Below are positions 35,199-46,165 of a stretch of 64,000 bases of DNA, in pieces. The stretch is from Castanea sativa. Its lineage: Eukaryota; Streptophyta; Magnoliopsida; Fagales; Fagaceae. The stretch lies in contig NC_134016.1 in NCBI RefSeq assembly GCF_040712315.1, forward strand, positions 3,883,501-3,947,500, read 5' to 3'. The notes beneath the pieces were generated by a model. The model did no database searches. It saw nothing but the letters and a program-made list of their open reading frames with translations, and was not told the DNA's origin. The translations under genes and the position numbers were made by a program. Each line of letters begins with the position of its first letter. The stretch's first letter is position 1.

Positions 35199-35237
35199 AG
35201 AGGCATTGAAGTCAACCCAGAGAAGGTAAAGGCGATC

Positions 35238-36725
35238 ATGGAACTATCTCCTCCAAAGACAGTAAAGGAAGTACAAAGCTTGACCGGCAAGATCGCAGCC
35301 TTGAACAGATTCGTATCAAGAGCGACGGACAAATGCCTCCCATTCTTTTGCAAACTGAAGAGATCATTTGAATGGACAGACGAGTGCCAAAAGGCATTTG
35401 AAGAGTTAAAGGTGTATCTCTCCGCTCCGCCGTTGCTTAGCTCATCTATGCCGGGGGAAGAATTATTCCTATACCTTGCCGTCTCCTCAGCAGAGGTCAG
35501 AGCAGCTCTCATTAGAGAAGAAGGTAAGGTACAAAGGCCCGTGTACTTTATAAGCCGGGCACTGAGAGCGGCAGAAGAGAGGTACCCTCAGATGGAAAAA
35601 CTCGCATTTGCTCTAGTAACCGCAGCTCGAAAACTCAAACCATACTTTCAAGCGCATACCATAAATGTCCTGACAGATAAACCCTTACGAAGAGCAATGA
35701 GTAGTCCTGAAGCTGCTAAACGGATGGCGCTATGGGCAATTGAGCTGAGTGAATTTGATATTAGATATCAGCCACGGGCAGCCGTGAAAGGACAGATATT
35801 GCCAAACTTCGTCGCCGAATTCACTATCATAAAAGAACAAGGGGCAGAAGAGACGCCCATATGGAGAGTCCATACAGATGGATTTTCCAATAAACATGCT
35901 GGAGGTGTTGGAGTTGTACTCCATACCCCGGAGGGAGATAGGATCAAATGCATGATCCGCCTGGACTTCTCTACTACCAACAATGAGGCAGAATATGAAG
36001 TCTTGATAGCAGGATTGGACCTTGCAATAGCAAGAAGAGCTAAGAGTGTGGTCGTATACTCTGATTCTCAAATCGTGACCAGCCAGGTTAATGGGAGCTA
36101 TGACTGCAAGAATGAAAGGATGAAAAGGTATCTTGAGAAAGTGAAGGGTCGAACAAATAACCTCCAAATCAAGATGATTCAAATCCCAAGGGAGGAAAAC
36201 CAAGAAGCCAACTGGCTCGCAAAGGCATTTTCGGCTGAACCTATGATCGTCCCTAAACAGGTCTTGTCCTTCGTCCAGCTCTCATCGTTATTAGATGACC
36301 TTAGCATACAGGAGGTAAGCAATGAGTGTTGTTGGACGGCTCCAATATTGGCGTATCTCAAGGAAGGAAAGCTACCCGATAACAAAGAGGACGCAAGGAA
36401 GTTGAAGGTTAAAACTGTCTGGTTCGTTTTAATCAAAGACGTCCTGTACAAAAGAGGATTCTTCCGACCATACCTAAGGTGCATCGGCCGCGAAGAAGCG
36501 GACTACGTGATGAGGGAGGTCCATGAAGGAGTTTGTGGAAACCATTCTGGATCAAGGTCTTTAGTGCACAAGCTTCTCCGAGCAGGATACTACTGGCCAA
36601 CAATGCAGAAGGATGCCCACACATATGTTAGGGCCTGCGACAAGTGCCAACGATTTGGCAACTTCATAAGGCAACCAATGGAAGAACTTACCCCTATGAC
36701 GGCCCCATGGCCGTTTACACAATGA
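35238..36725 (+). pseudogene. Dual RNase H and N-terminal integrase
   Basis: The first part (IAALNRFVSRATDKCLPFF through PYFQAHTINVLTDKPL) is the connection domain and the first, degenerate RNase H. A second RNase H follows (about 35870-36230): HTDGFSNKHAGGVGVVL, STTNNEAEYE, VVVYSDSQIV and EENQEANWLAKAF. Three of the four acidic residues remain, and the last, usually EAD, is EAN. Two RNase H domains in series are characteristic of the Tat lineage. The integrase zinc-binding HHCC region (HEGVCGNHSG, then CDKCQRFG) comes next. A TGA at 36723 replaces the Trp before GLDIMGPFP. Confidence 0.93.
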
Positions 36726-37500
36726 GGATTAGACATCATGGGTCCATTTCCGACAGCGGTGAGGCAGCTAAAGTTCTTAGTGGTTGGTATTGACTACTTC
36801 ACCAAATGGGTGGAAGCAGAGGCTCTAGCCACCATCACGGAGAAGAATATCCGTAGTTTTGTATAGAGAAGTATTATTTACAGGTATGGAATTCTGAGGG
36901 TGCTAGTTTTGGACAATGGGAAACAATTTGACAACGACACATTCAGAGACTTTTGTTCCCAGCTTGGGATCAAGAATCACTACTCGTCGCCCGCTTACCC
37001 GCAGGCCAACAGACAGGTTGAAGTCACAAACCGGTCCTTGCTTAAGATTATCAAGACCCGGCTCGAGGGGGCGAAGGGCATATGGCTGGACGAATTACCA
37101 AGTGTTTTATGGGCGTACAGAACAATGGCGAGAACACCAACAGGGGAAACACCGTTTCGATTGGCGTATGGTAGTGAGGCTCTCATACCGGCAAAAGTAG
37201 GATTAACAAGCTACCATGTGGAGAACTACGACAAGAGCAAGAATGACGAAGCTTTGTGTTTACAGCTCGACCTTGTGGACGAAGTCAGGGCGGCAGCTGA
37301 ACAGAGATTAGTGCGATACCAGGACCTGATGGCAAAACATTACAACTCTAAGGTCAGGCACAGGGACTTTCAGGTGGGAGATCTGGTCTTGAGAGAAGTA
37401 CTCAGTGTTGCAAAAGATGCCTCCCAAGGGAAGCTAGGACCTAACTGGGAAGGACCATACAAGATCATTCATGGCATAGGAAGGGAACGTACTACTTAGA
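36726..37500 (+). pseudogene. Integrase catalytic and C-terminal part
   Basis: The DDE core is visible: GLDIMGPFPTAV with the first Asp, LVLDNGKQFDNDTF with the second, and QANRQVEVTNRSLLKIIK with the Glu (ANGQ expected, so Gly is replaced by Arg). Then follow LWAYRTMARTPTGETPF, YGSEALIPAKVG and a C-terminal LGPNWEGPYKI. A TAG at about 36864 sits where Trp is expected, and the frame shifts at about 37490, before the final LETLDGKKLSHPWNTEHLK text in another frame. Confidence 0.93.
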
Positions 37501-37740
37501 GACACTAGATGGAAAAAAGCTGAGTCACCCATGGAACACGGAGCACCTGAAGAAATACTACCAATACCCGAAGGACAAAGACAACAGCATCATTTACCTT
37601 ATTTCCAGTTTATCTTTTAGTTTTTATTTCCTACCAGCACTTTTAGAGCCAAAAGGCATTTTTCATTTTTATAAACAATATTCTAGCAATCCATTATAAT
37701 AAGAGGAGTTTATTCAGAGCATATGGAAGGTATTTTGCTT

Positions 37741-38365
37741 AACAAGTCCATACAGGGGACGAATCATCCAAGAAGGATGAAAACCTACCAAGTCCACAAA
37801 GTGGACGGATCATCCAAGAAGCATGAAAATCTAACAAGTTCACAAAGTGGACGGATCATCCAAAAAGGATGAAAGTCTAAGAAGTCCACAAAGCGGACGG
37901 ATCATCCAAGAAGGATGAAACCTAACAAGTCCACACAGTGGAAGAATCATCCAAGAAGGATGAAAAGCTATCTAGTCCACAAAGTGGACGGATCATCCAA
38001 AAAGTCTAAGAAGTCCACAAAGCAGACAGATCATCCAAGAAGGATGAAACCTAACAAGTCCATACAGTGGACGGATCATCCAAGAAGGATGAAAACCTAT
38101 CTAGCCCACAAAGTGGACGGATCATCCAAGAAGGATGAAAGTCTAAGGAGTCTACAAAGCGGACGGATCATCCAAGAAGGATGAAACCTATCAAGTCTAC
38201 ACAGTGGAAGGATCATCCAAGAAGGATGAAACCTAACAAGTCCACACAGTGGACGGATCATCCTATCTAGAATGCAATGTACATGTCCACAAGATGGACG
38301 AATCATCCTCTCAAGGATGAATATGTGAGTCCAAAAAGTGGATGGATCATCCTCTCAAGGATGAA
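37741..38365. repeat. Tandem repeat array (~46-bp unit) downstream of pol
   Basis: About 13 imperfect units with cores AAGTCCACAAAGTGGACGGA and TCATCCAAGAAGGATGAAA. Each unit carries two short inverted repeats (GTCCAC..GTGGAC and TCATCC..GGATGA), so transcripts could fold into repeated hairpins. Such arrays in the 3' region are known in Tat-type elements and can seed satellite DNA. Confidence 0.95.
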
Positions 38366-38632
38366 ATGTATGAGTCAAATTGTGAGATGGACGGACCTCA
38401 CAGGTAAAAGATGACTTAATCGTATATACAAGTTCACATTTGGACGGACCCTTGCGACATGATTAGATAATCTATTGTATAAGCCATAAATTAAAAAATT
38501 CACGACGGATAAAAACAAGCAAATAAGCTAGTTAAATCCTACAAGAGGAATTATGTCCACAAACAAATTACGACGGTTAAAAGCTGTCCTTGACATTGAA
38601 ATAAAATATAAAAAAAAACTACTGATGATGCG

Positions 38633-38645
38633 GGGGGGGGGGGGG
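38633..38645. repeat. Poly-G tract
   Basis: Run of about 13 G; its length is probably uncertain in the assembly. Confidence 0.9.
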
Positions 38646-38696
38646 AGTGCTTTCAAGTTTATGATCACCGTCTGGTTGATCTTGGGTAAGAGTCTG

Positions 38697-40812
38697 TCAT
38701 TCGTCCACAAGAGGAGCATTAACAGCAAACAAGTCTTTTGTACTCTCTGAATGGACGGAGTGAGCTAATGTCTGCCCTTGGACGTCTATGGAGACATAGG
38801 ACACGTCTAGATCTAGATATAAGGCCTTAACCTGACGGAGGGCATCATCAAATCCGTCAGCAAAGGAGCTCTCAAGCTCTGCTAAAAGAAGGTCGGAGTC
38901 ACGATACTCCCGTATCGCCTCTTCTTTGGCTTCGCGGAGCTGATTCCTGGCGTCCGTCACCTCCTTTTCTTTATCCTTCAAGATTTGTGTAAGCTGCTCC
39001 GTTTGCCTCTCTAGCTCTCCTCTGACCTGCTCAGAACAGGTGAGTTTTCTCTCCATATTGATCTTCCAGGCCTTCAAATCATGAAGCTCGTCCTCTATCA
39101 GCTTATTCTTCTTCTTGAGACGGTCCAAAGTTGTCTTATGATTCAGACAACGACCCACCAGCCCTTTCATCATCAACATGGCCTGAAAACAAAGTCAAAA
39201 TGAATATGATAAAAATGACGAATAAGGAAGGACGGGTTCAAGGCTGAGGACGGGTTTAAAATACCTGAGCAATGGTAAAAAGGCCCGTCTCTCCCATCGC
39301 CTCTGTAGCGTGGTTACCAAGGTCCTCATAATTGTCAACAGTAATGATAGATGAGAGTTTTTCTAAGGCATACTCGGAATCTTCTCGCAAAAGGACGGGT
39401 GGTTTCTCACCAGTAGGAGCTGGACCTTTCATCAAACTTTTACCCTTTCCATGCCCCATGGGAGTGACCGTTCTTTTGGTCTCGGCTTCCAGCGCTACGA
39501 CGGGCTCAGGGGTTGTTTTCTACTTCTTTTGTTGACGTTCCATTTTCTCCGGTTGCTTCCGTTTGGATGGAACGGATGAACCCGTCCCCTTAATCTATTG
39601 ACCAGCCTCCTATTTCTTCTTAGCTGCTTGCTGCTTGATGAAGGCTCTTCTTTTGGCAACGTCCATTTCTACAAAGAAAAGACGGATGTGCAGCATTAGA
39701 AAAGAATAAGTAAAAGAAACTGAAAGCGTTTAACGACGGGCTTACGTTTGCGAACTCTATTATTGTAACAACGGGCAGCTGAAGTTAGTTCGGGGCCTTC
39801 ACAATACCAGTAGAGTGTGTCGAGGGTGACTAATTTTTCCCACGTCCTCTCTTCGAGCTTGGTCTTATTAAAAATCCTCTCCAAAAAGCTCCACTGCTCT
39901 AATGTAACTAGCGGACGGTCTCGAGGTACAAAAGAAGACGTTTAGAGTAACTTACAAAAAATAAAAGTAAGGTTTGAGCACACACGGGAACTAAACCAAG
40001 TGCATACCCGACGAAGGCATTATGCCCCATGTTGTGTCAACGGGCATATATTTGTTATCCCCTAGACGACACATCCACTCATCCCCTTCCATGAAAAAAT
40101 ACCTACTCTTCCAGTCCCTTTTAGAGTCGGGTGTATCACGCACGAGCCTCAACAACAGGCTCCTAGCTACGAAACTATACATACCCTTTGACTTTATGAT
40201 CTCAGTGGGACGGTAACAGTGAAAAAATTCTTCCACCGTCAGCCTTCGTGCACCATTTGACATGGCCCCGTACAAGACCTCCACGCCTATGAAAACCCTC
40301 CAGGCGTTTGGGGAGATTTATGTGACGGATAAACCAAGATACTGAAGGAGTCGACGGTGGAGAGAGCTTAGAGGAAATCTGAGCCTTGCCTTTAGCATTT
40401 GCTCATAAATCCCAACACTTTCAACACCCTTATAGTAACATTTCTCGGATTTATGGGGGAGACGGAGACGGATGTTGTCAGGAATTTGGTACTTGGCCCT
40501 AATAGTTTTGAAATGAGATTCTTTGACCGTAGACCTAAAATCATTGACCATCCACAGGGGTAGCATTACGAACTCCCTAAGGCCGTCAGGACCAATTACA
40601 GATTGAACAGGGGGATCGATGCTGTGTAGGCCATCACATGAAGCCTCCTCTGAACTATCCGACTCCAAACCTTTGTCATCTAAGGAAGGATAAGTAGCGG
40701 ACGGATTCCTTTCTTCACTTGAAGTGTCAGGGTCTTTTTGACCTAATAGGATTCCTTCATCGTAGCCCGCCCCGTCGCGGACAAACGAATGATTACTCGA
40801 CGCACTAGACAT
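38697..40812 (-). pseudogene. Antisense gene of the gypsy element (Transposase_28-like plus coiled coil)
   Basis: Coding blocks on the strand opposite to pol look like exons of one gene. Block one (40812-39991) starts MSSASSNHSFVRDG, has an acidic Ser-rich stretch and then the domain usually named putative gypsy-type transposon (Transposase_28): ESVGIYEQMLKARLRFPLSS, LHRRLLQYLGL, NAWRVFIGVEVLYGAM. It is interrupted by one TAA at 40318 (Gln expected). Later blocks are 39884-39696 (ERTWEKLVTLDTLYWY), 39459-39256 (YALEKLSSIITVDNYEDLGN) and 39179-38697, a charged coiled coil with LERQTEQLTQILKDKEKE. Intron borders were not fixed. Function is unknown. Antisense ORFs in this position are described for Grande and Retand relatives. 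Confidence 0.85.
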
Positions 40813-41209
40813 TACCTACATATGATGGTAAAACCTAAATCACTGACGAATCTACAGAAAGTGCGTGGATTAAAAAAGAAAAAGTTTAGTGAAGTACATA
40901 CCGGATTGAAATCAAGCATTATGAGATGACGGAGAGATTAGCAGGACGGTACAAGTGCGTAAAGTAAACGACAGTGGCTCTCTGATTGCAAAATTTCTAT
41001 AAGAAGGTGAGAATGAAGAAAGAGAAGGCAAGCTTTTATAAAGCAAAGGGCATAGAATACGAAGGGACGCCTCGCTTAGAGTGAATAGCCAATAGATGAA
41101 GGCCGCGTGTCCTTTGTCATAAATAATCCTAGCCCATCTGTCTTAATAGGTTACCATGAGAAAGGAAGACTGCCACTCCATGAGTGCATGTAGTTTGTAG
41201 CGATGGACT

Positions 41210-41228
41210 TAAGGAGTGAGGGGGCAAC
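41210..41228 (+). promoter_or_regulatory. Polypurine tract
   Basis: Purine-rich AAGGAGTGAGGGGGCAA, directly before the TG of the 3' LTR, fits the plus-strand primer. Confidence 0.75.
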
Positions 41229-41810
41229 TGAAGAGGATAAAATAGGAGATGGATCTCTCTTCGTGAAGCATGACGGTACGGTATTGACATGTGGATGGTC
41301 GATGGGTCAATGTTACAAGGACACATAGTGGACGGTTGTAACATTTGGCCTCCGTTGGTATTGATTAGGCTTTAAGGATTCCTAACCGGAATCAACTTAC
41401 ATCTCGCGATAAGTCTAATATGGCTTTGCTTGATCTCCACACAAACGTGAATAAAGAGAGTTCTTGCGTTACACGTTTCACCATAATCAAAAGACTCTTA
41501 TAAGGAAAAGAACTTTATAAGGTATACAGAATCGGAGAAGTGTTATCCTAAAAGGAAAGGGTTTCTTGGCCAAGGCATGGATGATAGCCCTACACCAATA
41601 TAAATACCCCAAAACCCTCGTAAATCAAGGTATGCATAATTGACTCAACTCTGGCATTTTAGGATTGTGAAAAGTTCTAACTTGACCTTCAGAGGGTTTT
41701 TGGCCGATACCACACCGGTGCTCTCTAATAGGTCTTTGTTTTTCGTTGTATAGGTGTTGTTTTGACTTGAGAGTGCGTGTAGTTTACTGGTGACTTTTTC
41801 GGCATCATCA
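41229..41810 (+). repeat. 3' LTR of the gypsy element
   Basis: 582 bp with the same ends as the 5' LTR (TGAAGAGGAT and GGCATCATCA). Differences from it are mostly C/T and G/A. Confidence 0.95.
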
Positions 41811-41947
41811 TTAAATATAGCACATAATCCGAATTTTTATCCAGACTCACCAATCAAATGCTAAAATTAAATGGACAAGACCCAAGCATCACGTAGAATC
41901 TAAGAGCACCAAATGTTGAAACAGGAAAACAAATCAAGAAAATGACA

Positions 41948-42190
41948 GAACACTTATTGTTTGTGAATTCATGCTATCCTTCTCGGAGAGGGCCACCACT
42001 TGTTGTTAGTGGATCTGATGATGGAACTGCCAAACTGTGGGATATGCGTCAGCGGGGTGCCATTCAAACATTTCTAGAAAAATACCAAATCACAGTCGTC
42101 AATTCCTCAATGAGTGTGTTTTCCATTCCAGTGAACCTATTGTTGGATCTTGCAGTAGTGATAAATAGATTTATTTGGGGGGGGGGGGGT
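41948..42190 (+). pseudogene. U5-40K (SNRNP40) fragment C
   Basis: Reads EHLLFVNSCYPSRRGPPLVV, then SGSDDGTAKLWDMRQRGAIQ and TFLEKYQIT, a middle WD40 blade of the U5-40K protein that fragments A and B lack. It then jumps, out of frame, to text corresponding to the C-terminal end (nucleotide match to the GTGTCTTTTTCATCCTAG region of A and B). The internal deletion is thus different from that in A and B. A G-run at 42178-42190 follows. Confidence 0.85.
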
Positions 42191-42744
42191 GTGGGGGATT
42201 TGAGAACCAAACCTAAAGAACTTACAACTTAGTGACTGTATTTTCAGCAAATTGTTGGCTCTTTAACTGGCTCTTTAACTGCCCTTCAAAGACTTTGAAA
42301 ATGTTGTATTCGTATCTCTTATTGTAGTTCCCCAAATTTGAATTTTGGTATCTTTATTGGCAATGTTAGAAGATTACGTTCCATTTTGGAATATTGTTTC
42401 TACATGTATTTTGGCATCTCTGAATACGTCTAGGTTCCATGATCCCCTCCTACTAGGGGTAGCTTGATGCATCTAATGGCCTAAAGCAAAAATTGATTAT
42501 CATATTTTATATATTAAATTACTAGTAATTAATATGAATCACGTAATTAATTTTTATATAGAAATAGACACAAACAAGTTGAAAAAACTTTTTTGCATTT
42601 GTTGATGCGACAAATTGACAGTGGTAAGTAAAGAGTGACGTTAGTAGTAAACTTAGATGAAAACTAGTAAAAGTTTGCTAACTTAACTATTGTGAAAAAT
42701 GTTGTGAATTTTTTTGTGTATTGCTTTTTATTTTTTTTATTTTT
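42191..42744. other. 3' flank of U5-40K fragment C and unassigned sequence
   Basis: No gene. Up to about 42450 it matches the 3' flanks at 12060-12260 and 26150-26250. From 42560 to 42735 there is a loose resemblance to the interior of the MITE at 8898-9079 (AAACTTAGATGAAAACTAGT). Confidence 0.5.
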
Positions 42745-42917
42745 TGAGAAGTGCTACATTCACAATATTTTTCACAACAAATCCTAGATGTTAAATTGCT
42801 TCTTGTTTTCTATTTGAATCCATCACTAAAATTATTTGTTTGCTATCGATAACAGCCTGTAACAACTTGCTACTTAGGATTTGTTGTAAAAGTATTGTAG
42901 ACGTAGCATTTCTCTCC
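42745..42917. mobile_element. Palindromic MITE-like element (~170 bp)
   Basis: GAGAAGTGCTACATTCACAA, then ACAACAAATCCTAG at the left are inverted as AGGATTTGTTGTAAAAGTAT, then GTAGACGTAGCATTTCTC at the right. No coding and no clear target duplication. Confidence 0.65.
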
Positions 42918-43256
42918 CTCTTTTTTGTTTTTTTTTCATTTGATAAAAATAATATTATTTTATTTATTGGTTAATATTTGGATTTAATTAATACTATTAC
43001 AATGAAAAAAATTATCCAATTAGTTAAAATTTGGGGGTCTTTTTTTTTGCTTGGGGGCCTTAGGTGACTGCATTAATTGCTTCTAGCATTGAGCCGGCAC
43101 CACCTCCCACATTCCTTTAGTCCAATTAAAACCTTATTGAGAGGGATTTTTGTAGAAAATCCTTGGCAATTTTAAGGGTGTTGTGTCACTCACAAAATAA
43201 AGGCCAATGAAAAAAAAAAAAACACCTAATTACGAGGGTCTAACTATAATCTCATC

Positions 43257-43424
43257 ATGGGTTCCAGTTAGCTCAATAAGTAAAGTCTCTAATGGTCAAA
43301 TAAAAGATCTGAAGTTCAATTTTCACCTACACCAAAAACCGACTAGTGTCTTGGTCTAATAATAAAAAATTATCATCAATAGCGTACGCTATAGGTTAAA
43401 ACTCTATATATAAATAATAATAAA
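43257..43424 (+). mobile_element. tRNA-derived SINE with 15-bp TSD
   Basis: 168 bp beginning ATGGGTTCCAG, with an A-box-like TTAGCTCAATAAGTAAAG and a B-box-like GAAGTTCAATTTTCACC. The body has ACCAAAAACCGACTAGTGTC, then TTGGTCTAATAATAAA, and an A/T-rich tail. A perfect 15-bp target duplication AACTATAATCTCATC lies at 43242-43256 and 43425-43439. This resembles a dicot SINE family with the head GTTAGCTCAACTGGTAAAG. It is transcribed by pol III in principle. Confidence 0.9.
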
Positions 43425-43689
43425 AACTATAATCTCATCCAAAAAAAAGGTAAAAAATATTTTCAATAGTTTCTTTCGGTGTATTAGTGAAAAGATAGGA
43501 TCTATATATATTGACAAGTTTGGATACTTGTGCTTTAACCCCAATAGGAAGATCATGTGTCATTATCGACTTATTTAACCACACTTAATCTAACCAACGA
43601 AGTAAGTGTTCTTTGTTAGGGTTGATGCCAGCTTGAAAGAATATATTGTGTTCTTGGTATTATCAAGGGCGTAGCTTGGAATTTTTACA

Positions 43690-44388
43690 TGGGAGGGCCG
43701 ATGTAAAGCACAAGCTTGGAATGCTAGCCATCAAGCACACTCTATTGAGGTTTTGAGCTGCAACCGATTATTCTCTAATTCTTTTGACGTTTGTTTCTCA
43801 ATTAGCTTGTCAATATGTTGTGAATAATTCTTTATATCCTCGCAACATTTCACGGAAATTTTATGTAGGGAGTTTGGATCTTTCCCTAAATGACGAAGTA
43901 AAAGACAATTCATTCCATCATTCACCTTTTTTCCAATTATTAAAACATGTTAGAATGAATGCATCTGATCCGGGATGACCTATTGGTTTTTTACTAAAAA
44001 GGTAGCAAGGTAGACAATATATCGCATCCATTGAAGGTGAGTATTCCAACCAATCCCTATGTGAATGTGATTCAAACCATGAAGGTTGAAATCAACAACA
44101 ATGAGTATCATCGTTGTATGGATAGTCTATATTTTTAGGTTGATATGGAACTTTTTTAAGATAAGCTCGTCGGATTTCATCTTGTTTGTTAATAGGAAAT
44201 TCACATATTTGTTTACGTGATCCCGAATCACGACCTATCTCTTCAGATTGAATTCTTGAACATCTAGAGGGGTGTTCATCAGGCATTGAAGTATCAACAT
44301 TTGTTTCTACAGCCACACGTGTCCTAATTTCTGAATTGCTAACATCTTATTTCTTAAAGAATGCATCAATTGTTTTTTGTTTGCTCAT
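43690..44388 (-). pseudogene. hAT (ZMYM1/TTF-type) transposase, N-terminal fragment
   Basis: Starts at the ATG at 44388 with MSKQKTIDAFFKK, then a stop. It continues with VETNVDTSMPDEHP, RKQICEFPINKQDEIRRAYL and KKVPYQPKNIDYP, the conserved entry to the TTF-type zinc-finger domain of these hAT transposases. The part to about 43725 reads MNDGMNCLLLRHLGKDPNS, IDKLIEKQTSKELENNRL and SIECA, followed by a stop where Arg-Trp-Leu-Ala is expected. Roughly 180-200 residues of an expected 700 or more remain. It was probably moved by full-length relatives elsewhere. Confidence 0.8.
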
Positions 44389-45483
44389 AATTCTTTTAGC
44401 TTTAAGAATATGACTCAAAAATTAACCTGAAAAGAAATTTAAAAAATAAAATTTTAATTAGAAATTTTTACTTAGTTATATGAATGTTATTCATATTCAA
44501 GAAAAACAAAATTTCTACTATAATTTAAACAGTCAACCCATTTTTAATACAACTTTAATTAATAATAACCCCTCAAACAAAAACAAAAATTAAACACAGA
44601 AGTATTGTTACACAACATAAACCAAACAATTTAACAACACCCACAGCCACATCACATGATATCTAACTAATCAAAAATAGGTAATGAATCAAAACAATTT
44701 TACCTTAGAAATTTTGTCTTTACAAAGTGCAAAGATGGGCGTGGGCTGTGTGGCAATGCCTACTGCCTCTGCCTACAACTTTAGATCTTCCCTTCAAGAC
44801 TTATCACAAACAATCTCCCCATGCCTTCAATCATGTATTTCTCTATAAATCTATGAAAATATAAAGAACATGTGAATATTTAGGTGTGGATAGTTGAGAA
44901 AATTAAAAAATAAAAATAAAAAAGACACTAAAAAGAAATGATTGTCTAATGCTTAAGAAAGAGAAGAAAACTCACCAGGTAGTCACCAAGTTCCAAATCC
45001 TGAAATTTGACAATGAAATATGTTGGGTGATTTGTTTTAGAAAGCAAGAAGAAAGAAAAAATTGATCAGGATTTTTTTTTTTTTTCCAGACTATAAGGAC
45101 GAGGACTGATCCTGAGTTTTGGGGGCTAGTACTCTGGTTGGCAGCGGAGTAGGAAGTGTATCAAAGAAGACCCCAAAAAAAAAAAAAATTCAAGGGAATG
45201 GGATTCGGTGGGGTGCTTTTTTTTTTTTTTTTGACCAAAATGATAGAAGTGGGGTACTAGGCTGGGGTGGGTTTTTTGAGATTGAGAGAAAATGTAGTTT
45301 TGTTATTAGTGTTTGGACTTGAGTATTTAAATGTAAGTGGGCTGTGGGTCAATTTTTTGTTTTATTTGGAGTACAGAAGGCTAAAACTAAAGCTGAGCCT
45401 GAGAATAGTGGAGATATTACGGGTATGGTGGGGGGCCAGATGACAAGTATTAGGGGCCAATTATTTTTTATAACTACTCTAAT

Positions 45484-45485
<2 letters not shown>

Positions 45486-45528
<43 letters not shown>
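45486..45528. repeat. (TA)n microsatellite
   Basis: About 21 TA units followed by a T-run, inside the hAT element. Confidence 0.97.
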
Positions 45529-45535
<7 letters not shown>

Positions 45536-45596
45536 TTTTCCAGGGGCCATGCCCCCCCCCCCCAAGCCACTACATGGCTCCGCCCTTGGGTATTGT

Positions 45597-46095
45597 ACAA
45601 GATTTGGCAGGTTCACATTTATTAGTACAAGCTACATATACACAATGTTTTGTCTACGTATTTAAGTTCATCACTCCAATTTCAAAAATTCCAGGAGTAA
45701 CATATTCATAATCTGTACAAGCCAATATGTCTGCCTGGTCATACTTTGATCGTCAAAATAATCCAAGAAGCAACTATATAGACACAATGTTTAATTTTAT
45801 ATTTTTATTTTAAATATTTTTCCAAAAGCAATGTTTGATTTCTTGCAACGCTTTTGACAAAATTGTGGCCACTATCCAGCCTCTATACATCCTCTAAAAT
45901 TAAAAAATAAAATAAAATACAAAACCTAAATTAGCTGTTTGGTAAGAGGACAACTAGGAAAAGTCAATTCTAAAAGTCAATTTTTTTACACAGCTAATTC
46001 ACCATTACAGCTTATTAAGAACTTCTGCTTAATTTCACAACAATTGTAAACAAAATTGGATTGAGTATATATGGAGTCTGCTTGACAAAGGTTAG
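45597..46095. other. 3' flank of nitrilase remnant 2
   Basis: No gene. Paralogous to about 26430-26940 (GTAAGAGGACAACTAGGAAA versus GTAAGAGGACTAGGAAA). Confidence 0.65.
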
Positions 46096-46165
46096 TCCCA
46101 CTTGACCCCCAATGCCACTAAAATCAAGCTTTGCTGGAACAATTCTCTCAAAGATTTGGAACATC
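46096..46165 (-). pseudogene. Nitrilase remnant, copy 2 (last exon only)
   Basis: The minus strand reads FERIVPAKLDFSGIGG, the last nitrilase block seen in the other two copies. Directly after it, the sequence jumps to the intron-1-side flank (TTTCAACTACTCACATCAGC), so the other exons were removed by one deletion of about 2 kb relative to the copies at 26940 and 50970. Confidence 0.7.

Larger units (their letters stand above)
31673..41810 (+). mobile_element. Ty3/gypsy LTR retrotransposon, Tat-type, complete but inactive (10.1 kb)
   Basis: Two LTRs (31673-32255 and 41229-41810) enclose a primer-binding site, gag, protease, reverse transcriptase, two RNase H domains, integrase, a 3' tandem-repeat array, an antisense gene and a polypurine tract. 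Flanks TTAAT (31668-31672) and TTAAA (41811-41815) fit a 5-bp target duplication with one change. The second, separate RNase H and the long 3' region mark the Tat lineage (Ogre/Retand/Grande relatives). By eye the LTRs differ at roughly 35-40 of 582 positions, nearly all transitions, so the insertion is old. It interrupts the left flank of U5-40K fragment C. Confidence 0.95.
43664..45588 (-). mobile_element. hAT element, internally deleted, with transposase fragment
   Basis: Ends CAAGGGCGTAGC (left) and GGCTCCGCCCTTG (right) are short terminal inverted repeats. An 8-bp target duplication with one change flanks it: GGTATTAT (43656-43663) and GGTATTGT (45589-45596). It contains a minus-strand transposase N-terminus and otherwise AT-rich filler, including a (TA)n tract and a C-run. 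It lacks the catalytic core, so it is non-autonomous. Confidence 0.82.

Noticed and set aside
37741..38365. CRISPR-like regular repeats
   Set aside because: Units are head-to-tail without unique spacers, inside a plant retrotransposon.
45344..45625. Open frames on both strands with Tyr-Ile runs
   Set aside because: Translation of the (TA)n microsatellite.
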